Source of the DNA: Paenibacillus physcomitrellae
GTDB lineage: Bacteria; Bacillota; Bacilli; Paenibacillales; Paenibacillaceae
NCBI RefSeq assembly: GCF_002240225.1
Contig: NZ_CP022584.1
Coordinates: 124,001 to 188,000, forward strand
Length of the DNA stretch: 64,000 nucleotides
Direction: 5' to 3'
Below, piece by piece: positions 46,824 through 55,858 of the stretch. A program made the position numbers and the translations under genes. The notes under the pieces were generated by a model. That model ran no database searches and was not told where the DNA came from. It worked only from the letters and a program-made list of their open reading frames with translations. The stretch's first letter is position 1. Each line of letters opens with the position of its first letter.

Positions 46824-47846
46824 ATGTCAGATTTAGGCCAGCAGCTTAAAGAAGCGCGTTTGGCACGCGGCTTATCGCTGGATGATGTACAAGAAATGAC
46901 GAAAATTAGAAAAAGATATTTGGAGGCCATCGAGGCCGGTGATTATAAAGTTCTTCCAGGCAGTTTCTATGTCAGAGCCTTTATAAAAACTTACGCGGAA
47001 GCCGTAGGTGTGAGCTCGGAAGAGCTGCTTAATGAACACCAGCAAACGGTGCCCTCCGCCGATCCGGAACCGGTTATGGAGCCTGTCCTGCAGCGGAGAA
47101 GAACCAAGACGGCTTCTGAAGGGAATTCCAAATGGCTTTCCACCGTTCTTATGTGGTCCTTCCTGGTGATTATTGTTGCGGTTATTTATTTGGTGGTGAT
47201 CAACAACAAAGGAGACGGGAATCAAACAGCAGATCCTACGCCAGTCACAAGCGGTGAAGTGTCGCCAAGCGATGCGGCAGCTGGGATACCGTCGGCAAGT
47301 CCGGATCCGTCCGAGGCGGCAGGCGGCGAAGCTTCGGTTCCGCCGACGGCTCCTCCTGCATCAGATCCCGTGTCCTCGGATGCAGCGGGGAATGCAGACG
47401 GTTCGGCTCCTCCGGCAACAGATGGTGTTGTCGTGACACCGGACGGCAAAAAGGGCAGCGCTGTACAGTTTAATGTACAAAGCCCGAAAGGGGCTTCCGT
47501 TCCCGTGGTGATCACGGCAAGCGGGGGCAGAAGCTGGGTGGAAGTGCGTAAGGAAGATAGCAGTGGAGAGAAGCTCTTCTATGCTACGATGGAGGACGGT
47601 CAAACGATTACCTATGACCTGGACAGCCAAGGGATGTTCATCAAATCGGGCGCCTCTCCGTATACGACCATTACAGTTGGAGGCCAGCCAGTTGTGGACG
47701 AGCGTAATACGGCTAAAATTCAATTGAACCTGGTATCTGCGGATGAGGCAGGTTCAACTGAGGGTTCAGCCGCGGGTTCTACCGACGATTCGACCGGTTC
47801 AACTAATGATACAACGAACGGTGGAACCGAAACATCAGCCCCATAA
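46824..47846 (+). CDS. rodZ: RodZ-like helix-turn-helix membrane protein (YmfM-like)
   Basis: RodZ links MreB filaments to the membrane and wall machinery. The 340-residue protein has a cytoplasmic HTH_25 domain (about 4-70; 'LGQQLKEARLARGLSLDDVQ'), one membrane segment (about 108-128), a long Ala/Pro/Ser/Asp-rich outer linker, and a C-terminal DUF4115 domain ('SGGRSWVEVRKEDSSGEKLF'). The ATG with GGAGGTGA seven bases upstream is preferred over two earlier in-frame starts inside that site. Confidence 0.92.
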   Translation: MSDLGQQLKEARLARGLSLDDVQEMTKIRKRYLEAIEAGDYKVLPGSFYVRAFIKTYAEAVGVSSEELLNEHQQTVPSADPEPVMEPVLQRRRTKTASEGNSKWLSTVLMWSFLVIIVAVIYLVVINNKGDGNQTADPTPVTSGEVSPSDAAAGIPSASPDPSEAAGGEASVPPTAPPASDPVSSDAAGNADGSAPPATDGVVVTPDGKKGSAVQFNVQSPKGASVPVVITASGGRSWVEVRKEDSSGEKLFYATMEDGQTITYDLDSQGMFIKSGASPYTTITVGGQPVVDERNTAKIQLNLVSADEAGSTEGSAAGSTDDSTGSTNDTTNGGTETSAP

Positions 47847-47865
47847 GCTCATAAGCTCATAAGCT
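47842..47865 (+). repeat. three 8-bp tandem repeats at the rodZ stop codon
   Basis: CATAAGCT is repeated three times without a break; the first unit contains the TAA stop of rodZ. It may be a replication-slippage product. Confidence 0.6.
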
Positions 47866-47961
47866 CGTTCGAATAACCGTTTTCTTCATAGGAAAGAATA
47901 AACGTTGCTACTGCTTGGGTCAGCCGGCAATGGATCTTGACTATGAAGAGAGGTGTGCATC

Positions 47962-48126
47962 GTGATAACAAGCTGGATTTTGGCGGGAATCGGGATCATC
48001 GTATCGCTGGTCGGCTACTATCTGACTCCAAATGCTTGGGGTTACGGAATATTGGGATTTGGATTGGCTCATATTGTACTTGGCGTGTTAAATATGTTCA
48101 GAACGCCCGAAAGAAGTACACATTGA
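47962..48126 (+). CDS. small membrane protein, 54 residues
   Basis: A GTG with AGAGGTG six bases upstream opens a 54-residue frame that begins MITSWILAGIGIIVSLVGYY. It has two hydrophobic stretches (about 4-20 and 27-45), separated by 'LTPNAWGYG', and a charged tail ending ERSTH. A strong terminator follows 18 bases after the stop, which supports a real transcribed gene. I recognise no family; a different, longer frame across the same bases lacks these signs and is a shadow. A membrane regulator or partner of the upstream RodZ is only a guess. Confidence 0.7.
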   Translation: MITSWILAGIGIIVSLVGYYLTPNAWGYGILGFGLAHIVLGVLNMFRTPERSTH

Positions 48127-48144
48127 GGGCAAACTTAACCCGAG

Positions 48145-48178
48145 CAGGCGCTTTTCTAAACGGAAAAGCGCCTGTTTT
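48145..48178 (+). terminator. terminator after the 54-aa gene
   Basis: CAGGCGCTTTTC pairs with GAAAAGCGCCTG (11-12 bp, short loop) and TTTTG follows. Confidence 0.85.
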
Positions 48179-48228
48179 GTGTTTGTTCCGGTTTCGCTGT
48201 CCTTTCATTCCTGCCAGTTTCAAGAAAA

Positions 48229-48257
48229 TGGACTTGCAGCGTTGTTTTTCCTATAAT
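48229..48257 (+). promoter_or_regulatory. candidate sigma-A promoter of yajQ
   Basis: TGGACT, 17 bp, perfect TATAAT. Confidence 0.5.
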
Positions 48258-48295
48258 AGATAACACCACAAAATAGAGAAAAGGAAAGTGATTAT

Positions 48296-48787
48296 ATGGC
48301 TTCAGAAAGCTCATTTGATATTGTTTCCAAATTTGATATGCAGGAGCTCACCAACGCGATTAATCAGACGGAACGGGAAATCGACAACCGTTTTGATTTC
48401 AAGAACAGCAAAAGCAGCTTGACACTTGAGAAGGACGCTCTGGTTATTGCATCAGATGATGAATATAAGCTGGGAGCAGTCATCGATATTTTGCAGTCCA
48501 AAATGATCAAACGCGGCCTGCCGATCAAAAATCTCGATTACGGCAAAGTAGAACCGGCATCTCTGGGAACCGTCCGTCAACGGATCAAGCTTAAGCAGGG
48601 CATTGAACAGGATGTGGCCAAGAAAATCAATACGCTCATTCGGGATTCGAAGCTGAAAGTAAAAAGCCAGATCCAAGGAGACTCGATCCGAGTTACTGGT
48701 AAAAGTAAAGACGATCTTCAATCGGTTATGGCCTTGCTTAGAAATGCCGACATACAGCTCGATCTCCAATTTACGAACTTTAAGTAG
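48296..48787 (+). CDS. YajQ family nucleotide-binding protein
   Basis: The 163-residue protein ('[20 protein letters not shown]', '[20 protein letters not shown]', '[20 protein letters not shown]') is a full-length YajQ/UPF0234 member with two related alpha/beta domains. Family members bind GTP/ATP or tRNA, and a Xanthomonas homologue binds cyclic di-GMP; the role in Firmicutes is not settled. It is a single-gene unit. Confidence 0.94.
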   Translation: MASESSFDIVSKFDMQELTNAINQTEREIDNRFDFKNSKSSLTLEKDALVIASDDEYKLGAVIDILQSKMIKRGLPIKNLDYGKVEPASLGTVRQRIKLKQGIEQDVAKKINTLIRDSKLKVKSQIQGDSIRVTGKSKDDLQSVMALLRNADIQLDLQFTNFK

Positions 48788-48843
48788 TCATCGGCCTTTA
48801 ATTGGTTTAAGAAAGTTTGTAAAGATCTCCTCCACTGGATATT

Positions 48844-48872
48844 TTGACTCTGATTTTGCCGTATATTATACT
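48844..48872 (+). promoter_or_regulatory. sigma-A promoter of pgsA
   Basis: TTGACT, 17 bp, TATACT. The leader of about 115 nt holds a 23-codon open frame (48927-48998) that ends across the pgsA start. Confidence 0.65.
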
Positions 48873-48994
48873 TGTTAGGATATATTTAGGGTGGTTTAAT
48901 AATTTGCATCATTGGGGGAAAACATCATGAACGGCTTAGGGTCGAGAGAAGCAAGGACAAGTAAAGTCCGGAACTTTTACGGGGAGGATGAGTT

Positions 48995-49579
48995 GTGAAT
49001 TTACCGAATAAAATAACGTTGTCCCGGATTTTTCTAATTCCGTTGATGCTGGTATTTCTGCTGATCGACGAGAAGAATTTCAGCAGCCTGGATTGGGGAA
49101 ATTATAGTCTGCCTTTAAACCAGCTGATTGCAGCGCTGCTGTTTATTCTGGCGGCGAGCACAGACGGAATTGACGGCTATTTGGCACGCAAGAACAATAT
49201 GGTGACCAATTTGGGCAAGCTGCTGGATCCTCTTGCGGACAAGCTGCTGGTTGCAGCGGTTTTGGTTTCCTTGACCGCGATGGGCAAATGCAGCGCATGG
49301 ATATCCGTCATTATCATCAGCCGGGAGTTTGCAGTAACGGGGCTGCGTGAGGTTGCGCTGCTGGAGGGCTCCGTCATTGCGGCAAGCAAGTGGGGCAAAG
49401 CCAAAACAATAACGCAAATTATCGCGATCAGCGCTTTGCTGCTGAACAACTTCCCGTTTGAATGGATAAACATTCCGTTTGACGATATTGCGATCTGGCT
49501 TGCGGCGATTATTACGATCTACTCGGGCATCGACTATTTTGTGAAGAATAAAAGCATTCTTTCTTTCTCAAAAGTTTAA
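48995..49579 (+). CDS. pgsA: CDP-diacylglycerol-glycerol-3-phosphate 3-phosphatidyltransferase
   Basis: PgsA makes phosphatidylglycerophosphate from the CdsA product CDP-diacylglycerol. The 194-residue membrane protein has the CDP-alcohol phosphotransferase motif D-x2-DG-x2-AR-x8-G-x3-D-x3-D in 'DGIDGYLARKNNM' followed by 'GKLLDPLADK', and about five membrane segments. GTG is the start, with GGGGAGGATGAG upstream, after rodZ and yajQ, a common order in Bacillales. Confidence 0.96.
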   Translation: MNLPNKITLSRIFLIPLMLVFLLIDEKNFSSLDWGNYSLPLNQLIAALLFILAASTDGIDGYLARKNNMVTNLGKLLDPLADKLLVAAVLVSLTAMGKCSAWISVIIISREFAVTGLREVALLEGSVIAASKWGKAKTITQIIAISALLLNNFPFEWINIPFDDIAIWLAAIITIYSGIDYFVKNKSILSFSKV

Positions 49580-49626
49580 GACATTAAGGAACGCTTCACT
49601 ATTTGCAGCAAAGGGGTTGGACAGAA

Positions 49627-50892
49627 GTGAAAGCCGAAATTATCGCTGTCGGAACCGAGCTTCTGCTTGGTCAAATTGTAAACAGCAACGCGCAGTATTT
49701 ATCTCAGGAGCTGGCCGCTCTTGGTATTGATGTTTATTTTCAGACCGTGGTTGGCGACAATATGAACCGTCTCCAGCAGGCCATTCGTACAGCACAGGAA
49801 CGGGCAGACATCTTGATCTTTACGGGAGGTTTGGGACCTACTCAGGATGATTTGACTAAAGATGCTCTGGCTGCCGTACTCGGACGTTCTTTACATCTGG
49901 ACCGGCTGGCGCTGGATCACGTTGAGCAGTTCTTTAAAGACCGCTCCCGCCCTATGACTGAGAATAATAAACGTCAAGCGTTGTCGATTGACGGCGCCAC
50001 ACCGCTTCCGAATTCAACCGGCCTTGCGATCGGCAATGCTTTGTCGGAAGACGGCAAGTTTTACATACTTCTTCCAGGCCCGCCTAAAGAACTGATGCCG
50101 ATGTTCGAAGAACAGGTCAAGAACTGGATTCTTCAGCAGGTGCTTACTGAGGAGCAGCCTTTATACTCCCGCATGTTGAAGTTTGCCGGTATAGGTGAAT
50201 CTGCGCTGGAAACAGAACTGATAGATCTTATAGAAGGACAAAGCGATCCGACTCTTGCTCCATATGCGAAAGAAAGTGAAGTTACGGTGCGAATCTCTAC
50301 CAAGGCTTCGTCGATTACAGAAGCGGAGCAGAAGTTGGATGCTCTGGAAGCTCAGATTCGTTCGAGACTTCCGGAGAATCTTTATGCGAATGAAGATGTG
50401 CCAATCGAGAAGGTAATTGTGGATCTTCTGACCGAACATGGTTTAACCGTGGCGATAGCGGAGAGCTGCACGGGCGGACTGCTCATGGGGAATTTGACTT
50501 CAATCCCGGGCTGCGCTACCGTTTTCAAAGGCGGGATCGTCTGCTATTCCAACGATATGAAAGAAAAGCTGCTGAACGTTCCCCATGATTTGCTTGAAGG
50601 GGAAAATGCTCCTGGAGCAGTCAGCAAAGAAACCGCTGAGGTGCTGGCCGAACAGGTCCGTATGATCATGGATGCCGATTTCGGTTTATCGGTAACCGGC
50701 GTAGCCGGTCCGGCTTTTTCCGAACGAAAGCCTGTAGGTCTTGTTTATATTGGTTTGTCGGAACGGGACGGGTCAACCACGACCTTTCAGTTGAATTTGA
50801 AAGGAAATCGCGAGACGATCAGAATCCGTTCTGCAAAGTCCATTCTTTATCAGCTGTGGCGTAAACTGAATGAACGGGCTGTCATTAAATAA
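49627..50892 (+). CDS. cinA: CinA family competence/damage-inducible protein (NMN amidohydrolase-type)
   Basis: CinA proteins combine an N-terminal MoCF-like domain ('AEIIAVGTELLLGQIVNSNA', about 1-170) with a C-terminal nicotinamide mononucleotide deamidase domain ('AIAESCTGGLLMGNLTSIPG', about 255-420). The 421-residue length and both motifs are normal. GTG is chosen because homologues start at the same 'KAEIIAVG' block and AAAGGGG lies upstream. It lies next to recA, as in Bacillus and Streptococcus, where the two are cotranscribed; here a promoter and terminator separate them. Confidence 0.95.
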   Translation: MKAEIIAVGTELLLGQIVNSNAQYLSQELAALGIDVYFQTVVGDNMNRLQQAIRTAQERADILIFTGGLGPTQDDLTKDALAAVLGRSLHLDRLALDHVEQFFKDRSRPMTENNKRQALSIDGATPLPNSTGLAIGNALSEDGKFYILLPGPPKELMPMFEEQVKNWILQQVLTEEQPLYSRMLKFAGIGESALETELIDLIEGQSDPTLAPYAKESEVTVRISTKASSITEAEQKLDALEAQIRSRLPENLYANEDVPIEKVIVDLLTEHGLTVAIAESCTGGLLMGNLTSIPGCATVFKGGIVCYSNDMKEKLLNVPHDLLEGENAPGAVSKETAEVLAEQVRMIMDADFGLSVTGVAGPAFSERKPVGLVYIGLSERDGSTTTFQLNLKGNRETIRIRSAKSILYQLWRKLNERAVIK

Positions 50893-50939
50893 TTAGGAAA
50901 CGATGGTGGCCTGAGGGGGTTTCAAAATCACTTAGGGTT

Positions 50940-50968
50940 TTGCAAATCGTATAGTTTTCCTTTATAAT
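50940..50968 (+). promoter_or_regulatory. promoter-like element between cinA and recA
   Basis: TTGCAA, 17 bp, perfect TATAAT. The expected start, near 50975, is only a few bases before an intrinsic terminator, so the product would be a roughly 50-nt RNA. Confidence 0.5.
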
Positions 50969-50979
50969 GGAATTAGCGG

Positions 50980-51024
50980 AAGAACCGCAGCAACTTTCTT
51001 CAAGATTGCTGCGGTTCTTTTTTT
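50980..51024 (+). terminator. terminator between cinA and recA
   Basis: AGAACCGCAGCAA and TTGCTGCGGTTCT form a 13-bp stem with seven T residues after it. Confidence 0.92.
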
Positions 51025-51096
51025 GTGGAATGCCTATGGTTTGTAAGGATACGGGCTCAAGCAAATGAAGGCAGGAGGCGAGCAACTTCAAAAAAA

Positions 51097-51110
51097 CGAA
51101 TGTATGTTCG
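51097..51110 (+). promoter_or_regulatory. LexA (SOS) box upstream of recA
   Basis: CGAATGTATGTTCG matches the Bacillus-type LexA box (CGAAC-N4-GTTCG) with one mismatch in the left arm. It lies 8 bp upstream of the recA -35 element. Confidence 0.7.
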
Positions 51111-51118
51111 AAAAATGC

Positions 51119-51147
51119 TTGGCAAAAGCTCTAAAACAAGGTATAAT
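51119..51147 (+). promoter_or_regulatory. sigma-A promoter of recA
   Basis: TTGGCA, 17 bp, perfect TATAAT, about 50 bases before the start codon. Confidence 0.8.
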
Positions 51148-51197
51148 TTATATAGGAAAACCGTTTAGCATTTATTCTCATTAAGGATGTGAGCTGA

Positions 51198-52259
51198 TTG
51201 TCAGATCGTCGTGCAGCGTTGGAAATGGCGCTTCGTCAAATAGAAAAACAATTCGGTAAAGGTTCCATTATGAAATTGGGAGAATCGACCCACATGCAGG
51301 TGGAAATCGTTCCCAGTGGTTCCTTGGCTTTAGATATTGCACTCGGCACAGGCGGATTCCCTCGCGGCCGTATTATTGAAGTCTACGGACCGGAATCCTC
51401 CGGTAAAACTACCGTAGCTCTTCATGCTATTGCAGAAGTACAAAAGATTGGCGGACAAGCTGCTTTTATCGATGCGGAGCATGCGCTTGACCCGTCTTAT
51501 GCCAATAAACTCGGCGTAAATATCGATGAATTGCTGCTGTCCCAGCCTGATACAGGCGAGCAGGCATTGGAGATCGCTGAAGCCCTGGTGCGCAGTGGCG
51601 CTGTAGATATTATTGTTATTGACTCCGTTGCGGCACTGGTACCTAAAGCGGAAATTGAAGGTGAAATGGGAGACTCTCATGTGGGTCTTCAAGCGAGACT
51701 GATGTCGCAGGCACTGCGTAAATTGTCCGGCGCAATCAGCAAATCGAAGACGATTGCTATCTTCATTAACCAGCTGCGTGAGAAGGTTGGCGTTATGTTT
51801 GGTAACCCCGAAACTACGCCGGGCGGACGCGCTTTGAAATTCTACTCTACCGTACGTCTGGACGTACGCCGTGTCGAAACCATTAAAATGGGCAACGATA
51901 TGGTGGGTAACCGCACCCGGGTTAAAGTCGTGAAGAATAAAGTGGCTCCTCCGTTTAAACAAGCTGAGGTGGACATTATGTACGGCGAGGGTATTTCCAG
52001 AGAAGGAAGTATCGTTGATATCGGGGTAGAATTGGATATTGTCGACAAGAGCGGCGCATGGTATTCCTATTCGGGCGAACGTCTGGGCCAAGGCCGTGAG
52101 AACGCCAAGCAATTTTTGAAAGAACATAAGGAAATTGCTGATGCCATCGAGCTTAAAATTCGTGAGGCAAGCAGCTTGACTACGGTTGTCCCTGCGCCTT
52201 CTGCAGAAGAAGATGAAGCGGATAAACTGGAAGAACAGGCGCTTTTCGAAGCTGAATAA
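51198..52259 (+). CDS. recA: recombinase RecA
   Basis: RecA drives homologous recombination and LexA self-cleavage. The 353-residue protein has the N-terminal oligomerisation helix ('[20 protein letters not shown]'), Walker A '[10 protein letters not shown]' near residue 63, '[20 protein letters not shown]' with loop L1, and an acidic C-terminal tail. No intein is present. The TTG start has AAGGATGTGAG before it. Regulation by LexA is supported by the box upstream. Confidence 0.98.
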   Translation: MSDRRAALEMALRQIEKQFGKGSIMKLGESTHMQVEIVPSGSLALDIALGTGGFPRGRIIEVYGPESSGKTTVALHAIAEVQKIGGQAAFIDAEHALDPSYANKLGVNIDELLLSQPDTGEQALEIAEALVRSGAVDIIVIDSVAALVPKAEIEGEMGDSHVGLQARLMSQALRKLSGAISKSKTIAIFINQLREKVGVMFGNPETTPGGRALKFYSTVRLDVRRVETIKMGNDMVGNRTRVKVVKNKVAPPFKQAEVDIMYGEGISREGSIVDIGVELDIVDKSGAWYSYSGERLGQGRENAKQFLKEHKEIADAIELKIREASSLTTVVPAPSAEEDEADKLEEQALFEAE

Positions 52260-52275
52260 GACATTTTGCGATTCT

Positions 52276-52307
52276 AGCGCTCTGTGGTTATCTCAGAGCG
52301 CTTTTTT
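52276..52307 (+). terminator. terminator between recA and recX
   Basis: AGCGCTCTG pairs with CAGAGCGCT (9 bp) and six T residues follow; recX expression would depend on readthrough. Confidence 0.88.
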
Positions 52308-52336
52308 GCATGAAATCGAGCAGGGGAGAGGATCCG

Positions 52337-53056
52337 ATGCCGCAGCAGGAAGATCAGTCAGTTGATGTGTTGGCTTCTTTTCCGGAGCATCAACAGTTGG
52401 AAATTACCAGTGTGAAGCAGCTTCAGGGCTGGAAAAATAGACAAAGGTACCGGATTTACTTTATGGAGCTCTCCCTGGAAGTGCATGAGAATACGATGAT
52501 CAAGTTCCGCATGCTGAAGGGCAGCCGCTTCACCAGAACAGAACTGGAAGAGATCGTCCAGGCTGATGAGAAGCAGCAGGCTTATGCGGCGGGACTGGCT
52601 TTTTTGGGCCGGAAACCCCGTACAAGGTACGAGCTGACGGTACGCCTCACGGAGAAGGGCTGGGCTGAAGGGGTTGCCGAGCAGACAGCGGACCGTCTGG
52701 AGCAGGAAGGGTATCTGGATGACGCAGCGTACGCCGTGGAATGGGCGCAGCAGCGGCTTGAGAGTAAAGGCAAGGGGAAGATGTGGATCCGGCAGGAATT
52801 GCGCCAGAAGGGCATCTCCAAGCCTTATATCGAGGCGGCTTTGGAACAGGTGGATGAAGAAACCGAGTTTGAAAGCGCACGGACTATTGCTGAGAAACGC
52901 TGGCAGCGCACGAATGGAGAACCGGCCGAGAGGAAACGTAAAGTCGGAGCCTTTTTGATGCGCCGGGGCTTTAAAGGGAGTGTCGTGTCCAAGGTGATTC
53001 GGAGCCTGAGTGAAGCGGATGACGATTGGACGTTAAACGAAGAGGCTGATTTCTGA
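52337..53056 (+). CDS. recX: regulatory protein RecX
   Basis: RecX binds RecA filaments and modulates them. The 239-residue protein has the three-helix repeats typical of the family ('AAGLAFLGRKPRTRYELTVR', 'LEQEGYLDDAAYAVEWAQQR', 'IRQELRQKGISKPYIEAALE') after an N-terminal extension of about 75 residues. The ATG behind GGGGAGAGG is preferred over an in-frame start 27 bases upstream. Confidence 0.92.
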   Translation: MPQQEDQSVDVLASFPEHQQLEITSVKQLQGWKNRQRYRIYFMELSLEVHENTMIKFRMLKGSRFTRTELEEIVQADEKQQAYAAGLAFLGRKPRTRYELTVRLTEKGWAEGVAEQTADRLEQEGYLDDAAYAVEWAQQRLESKGKGKMWIRQELRQKGISKPYIEAALEQVDEETEFESARTIAEKRWQRTNGEPAERKRKVGAFLMRRGFKGSVVSKVIRSLSEADDDWTLNEEADF

Positions 53057-53371
53057 TCTTTCCCTGCCAAACAAAGGCGCAGCAACATGTCATAGCTTGA
53101 CAATTTCTTTCGCGGAATAATAAAATGAACAAGAATCCTATAGACATTTTTCTTTCCAAAATGTAATTTCTATATTGATTCCTATCGTGTGTATCCTGTA
53201 TTTGCCAATCTTCCGCAGGATATCACCGAAGAAGCACATGGGCAGCATGTGCGACTTACTGAATCGTCTTGTTTTTCGATTCTTTGTATGAGAAGACTAA
53301 AGGGAAAAGTAATTTGACAACTGCACTTTCCCAAGGAATGCCTTGGAGAAAACAACGGGGAGGTGAAAGAC
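53057..53371 (+). other. gene-free region between recX and rny
   Basis: About 315 bases with no credible gene. It contains the rny promoter and an unusually long leader (about 240 nt) that is AT-rich. I see no strong hairpin with a T tract in it. Confidence 0.5.
53097..53126 (+). promoter_or_regulatory. sigma-A promoter of rny
   Basis: A perfect TTGACA and TAAAAT lie 18 bp apart. Confidence 0.65.
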
Positions 53372-54916
53372 ATGATGCAAGTGTGGCTTTCGATCATTCT
53401 CGTTGTCGCCGCATTAATCTTTGGGTTCGGGATCGGATATTTTATCCGCAAATCTCTTGCAGAAGCTAAAATTTCCAGTGCAGAACAAGCTGCGCTTCAG
53501 ATCGTAGAAAACGCGAAGAAAGAAGCAGAAGCACTGAAGAAAGAAACGGTACTGGAGGCTAAGGATGAAATCCACAAGCTCCGGACCGAAGCTGATAAAG
53601 ACATTCGTGAACGTCGGAATGAAGCCCAACGACAGGAAAGACGATTGTTGCAAAAAGAAGAGTCGCTGGATAAGAAAATTGAATCATTAGAACGCAAAGA
53701 AGAACAAATGGTCGGCAAGGAGAAACGTATCGAAGAAACGCAGCAGCAGATTGAAATGCTGTACAAGAAACAGGTAGCTGAGCTGGAACGAATCTCCAAC
53801 CTTACGATGGAAGATGCTCGCGGCATTATCCTGAACAATGTGGAGCAGGAAGTTCGCCATGAGACAGCCCAGATGATCAAAGACATCGAGCAGCAGGCTA
53901 AAGAGGAAGCGGACAAGAAATCCCGTGAAATCATTACGCTCGCGATTCAGCGCTGCGCAGCTGATCATGTAGCCGAAACTACTGTATCCGTAGTAACATT
54001 GCCGAACGAAGAAATGAAAGGCCGGATTATCGGTCGTGAGGGCCGTAACATCAGAGCCATTGAAACGTTGACCGGTATTGATCTTATCATTGATGATACG
54101 CCGGAAGCGGTTATTTTGTCCGGATTTGATCCAATCCGCCGTGAAATTGCCCGCAATGCTCTGGAGAAGCTGGTTGCTGATGGACGTATCCATCCGGCCC
54201 GCATCGAAGAGATGGTGGAGAAATCCCGCCGCGAGGTAGACGAGCGGATTCGCGAATACGGCGAACAGGCAACGTTCGAGGTCGGTGTTCATGGTCTTCA
54301 TCCGGATTTGATCAAAATCCTGGGACGTTTGAAGTTCCGGACAAGCTATGGCCAAAACGTGCTCAAGCATTCGATGGAAGTCGCCTATTTGGCCGGCCTA
54401 ATGGCTGGAGAACTCGGCGAAGACATCGTATTGGCGAAACGTGCAGGCCTTCTGCACGATATCGGCAAAGCGCTTGACCATGAAGTGGAAGGTTCTCACG
54501 TCGAGATCGGCGTAGAACTCGCGAAGAAATACAAAGAGCATCCAGTGGTCATCAACAGTATCGCTTCCCACCATGGGGACGAAGAAGCGACTTCTGTGAT
54601 TGCGATGCTCGTAGGCGCTGCTGACGCCTTGTCTGCAGCCCGTCCAGGAGCCCGCCGTGAAACGCTTGAGACTTATATCCGGCGGCTTGAGAAATTGGAG
54701 GAAATTTCCGAATCGTTTGAGGGAGTTGAGAAATCCTATGCGATCCAGGCCGGACGTGAAGTTCGGGTTATGGTGCAGCCGGAGAAGATCGACGACGCCG
54801 AAAGCTTCCGTCTTGCCCGCGACATTACGAAGACGATTGAGAATGAACTGGATTATCCAGGACATATTAAAGTCACCGTTATTCGCGAAACACGGGCGGT
54901 TGAATACGCTAAGTAA
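53372..54916 (+). CDS. rny: ribonuclease Y
   Basis: RNase Y is the membrane-bound endonuclease that starts bulk mRNA decay and whose specificity the RicA-RicF-RicT complex tunes; ricA is in this window. The 514-residue protein has one N-terminal membrane helix and a long coiled coil (about 30-190). A KH domain (about 205-270; '[20 protein letters not shown]') and an HD domain ('[20 protein letters not shown]', metal-binding HD near 362) follow. Two ATGs stand side by side behind GGGGAGGTGA; the first is used. Confidence 0.97.
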   Translation: MMQVWLSIILVVAALIFGFGIGYFIRKSLAEAKISSAEQAALQIVENAKKEAEALKKETVLEAKDEIHKLRTEADKDIRERRNEAQRQERRLLQKEESLDKKIESLERKEEQMVGKEKRIEETQQQIEMLYKKQVAELERISNLTMEDARGIILNNVEQEVRHETAQMIKDIEQQAKEEADKKSREIITLAIQRCAADHVAETTVSVVTLPNEEMKGRIIGREGRNIRAIETLTGIDLIIDDTPEAVILSGFDPIRREIARNALEKLVADGRIHPARIEEMVEKSRREVDERIREYGEQATFEVGVHGLHPDLIKILGRLKFRTSYGQNVLKHSMEVAYLAGLMAGELGEDIVLAKRAGLLHDIGKALDHEVEGSHVEIGVELAKKYKEHPVVINSIASHHGDEEATSVIAMLVGAADALSAARPGARRETLETYIRRLEKLEEISESFEGVEKSYAIQAGREVRVMVQPEKIDDAESFRLARDITKTIENELDYPGHIKVTVIRETRAVEYAK

Positions 54917-54928
54917 AGGAAATTGCCC

Positions 54929-54955
54929 AGGCGGCCCTTCAGGGCCGCCTTTTTC
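54929..54955 (+). terminator. terminator after rny
   Basis: AGGCGGCCC and GGGCCGCCT with a TTCA loop, then TTTT. Confidence 0.9.
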
Positions 54956-54962
54956 AGTCATA

Positions 54963-55038
54963 AAGCCCGTTCAGGTTCCTACAAAGTACCTGAAGGGCTT
55001 CAGAGCAAGGCCCCACTTTGTGGGGCTATTTCATTTTT
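54963..55038 (+). terminator. two further hairpins before ymdB
   Basis: First AAGCCC-TTCAGGT pairs with ACCTGAA-GGGCTT (one bulge), then GCCCCAC-TTT-GTGGGGC forms a perfect 7-bp stem with a T-rich tail. They may be extra terminators or a structured leader of ymdB. Confidence 0.55.
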
Positions 55039-55063
55039 GATTTTTGAATGGAGGATAATTACG

Positions 55064-55858
55064 TTGAAGGTGCTGTTTATTGGTGACATCGTAGGGCAAA
55101 CAGGACGTAAGGCACTTAAGGAAACATTGCCTCAGCTTAAGAGCAAATATAATCCCGACATTATTATTGCAAACGGGGAAAATGCCGCTTCTGGACGCGG
55201 GATTACGGCGTCTATCGCAAAGGAGTTTTTTGAATGGGGCATCCACGGATTAACGATGGGGAATCACACTTGGGATAACAAAGAGATTTTTGATTTCATT
55301 GACGATGAACCGCGTATGATTAGACCGGCTAATTATCCACCGGGAACCCCGGGCAGAGGATATACAATCATTAAGAACGGCAATAAAGAGCTTGCGCTGG
55401 TAAACTTGATGGGCCGGACATTTCTGCCGCCGCTGGACTGTCCGTTCCGCGCAGCGGACGAAATCGTGGACCAGCTGAAGAAGAAACATAAATTTATTTT
55501 TGTGGACTTCCATGCCGAAGCGACTTCCGAGAAAATCGCGATGGGCTGGCATCTGGATGGTCGCGCTTCGGTTGTCGTAGGCACGCATACCCATGTGCAG
55601 AGCAATGACGACATTGTCCTGCCGGAAGGCACGGCGTTTATTACTGATGTGGGCATGGTCGGTTCCAGAGAGGGCATCCTCGGCATGGAACGCGAAGCGG
55701 TGCTGCGCAAGTTTAAAACCCAGCTGCCGGTAAGGTTCCAGGTTTGCAACGGGAAATGGCAGTTCCACGCTATTGTGGCCGATTTAGACAACCAGACCGG
55801 TAAAGCGAAATCGATCCGCAAAATTCGGCTGCTCGAAGATGAATGGTCGATGGACTAA
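55064..55858 (+). CDS. ymdB: YmdB metallophosphoesterase
   Basis: YmdB is a calcineurin-fold phosphodiesterase; the B. subtilis enzyme hydrolyses 2',3'-cAMP and governs the switch between motility and biofilm states. The 264-residue protein has all the metal-binding blocks: 'IGDIVGQTGRKAL', 'NGENAASGRGI', 'MGNHTWDNKEI', 'DFHAEATSEK' and 'VGTHTHVQSND'. The TTG behind GGAGGA is preferred; the frame stays open further upstream but through the terminator region. It sits after rny as in B. subtilis. Confidence 0.95.
   Translation: MKVLFIGDIVGQTGRKALKETLPQLKSKYNPDIIIANGENAASGRGITASIAKEFFEWGIHGLTMGNHTWDNKEIFDFIDDEPRMIRPANYPPGTPGRGYTIIKNGNKELALVNLMGRTFLPPLDCPFRAADEIVDQLKKKHKFIFVDFHAEATSEKIAMGWHLDGRASVVVGTHTHVQSNDDIVLPEGTAFITDVGMVGSREGILGMEREAVLRKFKTQLPVRFQVCNGKWQFHAIVADLDNQTGKAKSIRKIRLLEDEWSMD

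Noticed and set aside
47937..48263. 108-codon plus-strand frame downstream of rodZ
   Set aside because: It crosses a strong terminator, lacks a ribosome binding site and overlaps the better supported 54-codon gene in another register.
53269..53469. 66-codon frame before rny
   Set aside because: Overlaps the rny start out of frame and shows no domain or hydrophobic pattern that supports a gene.
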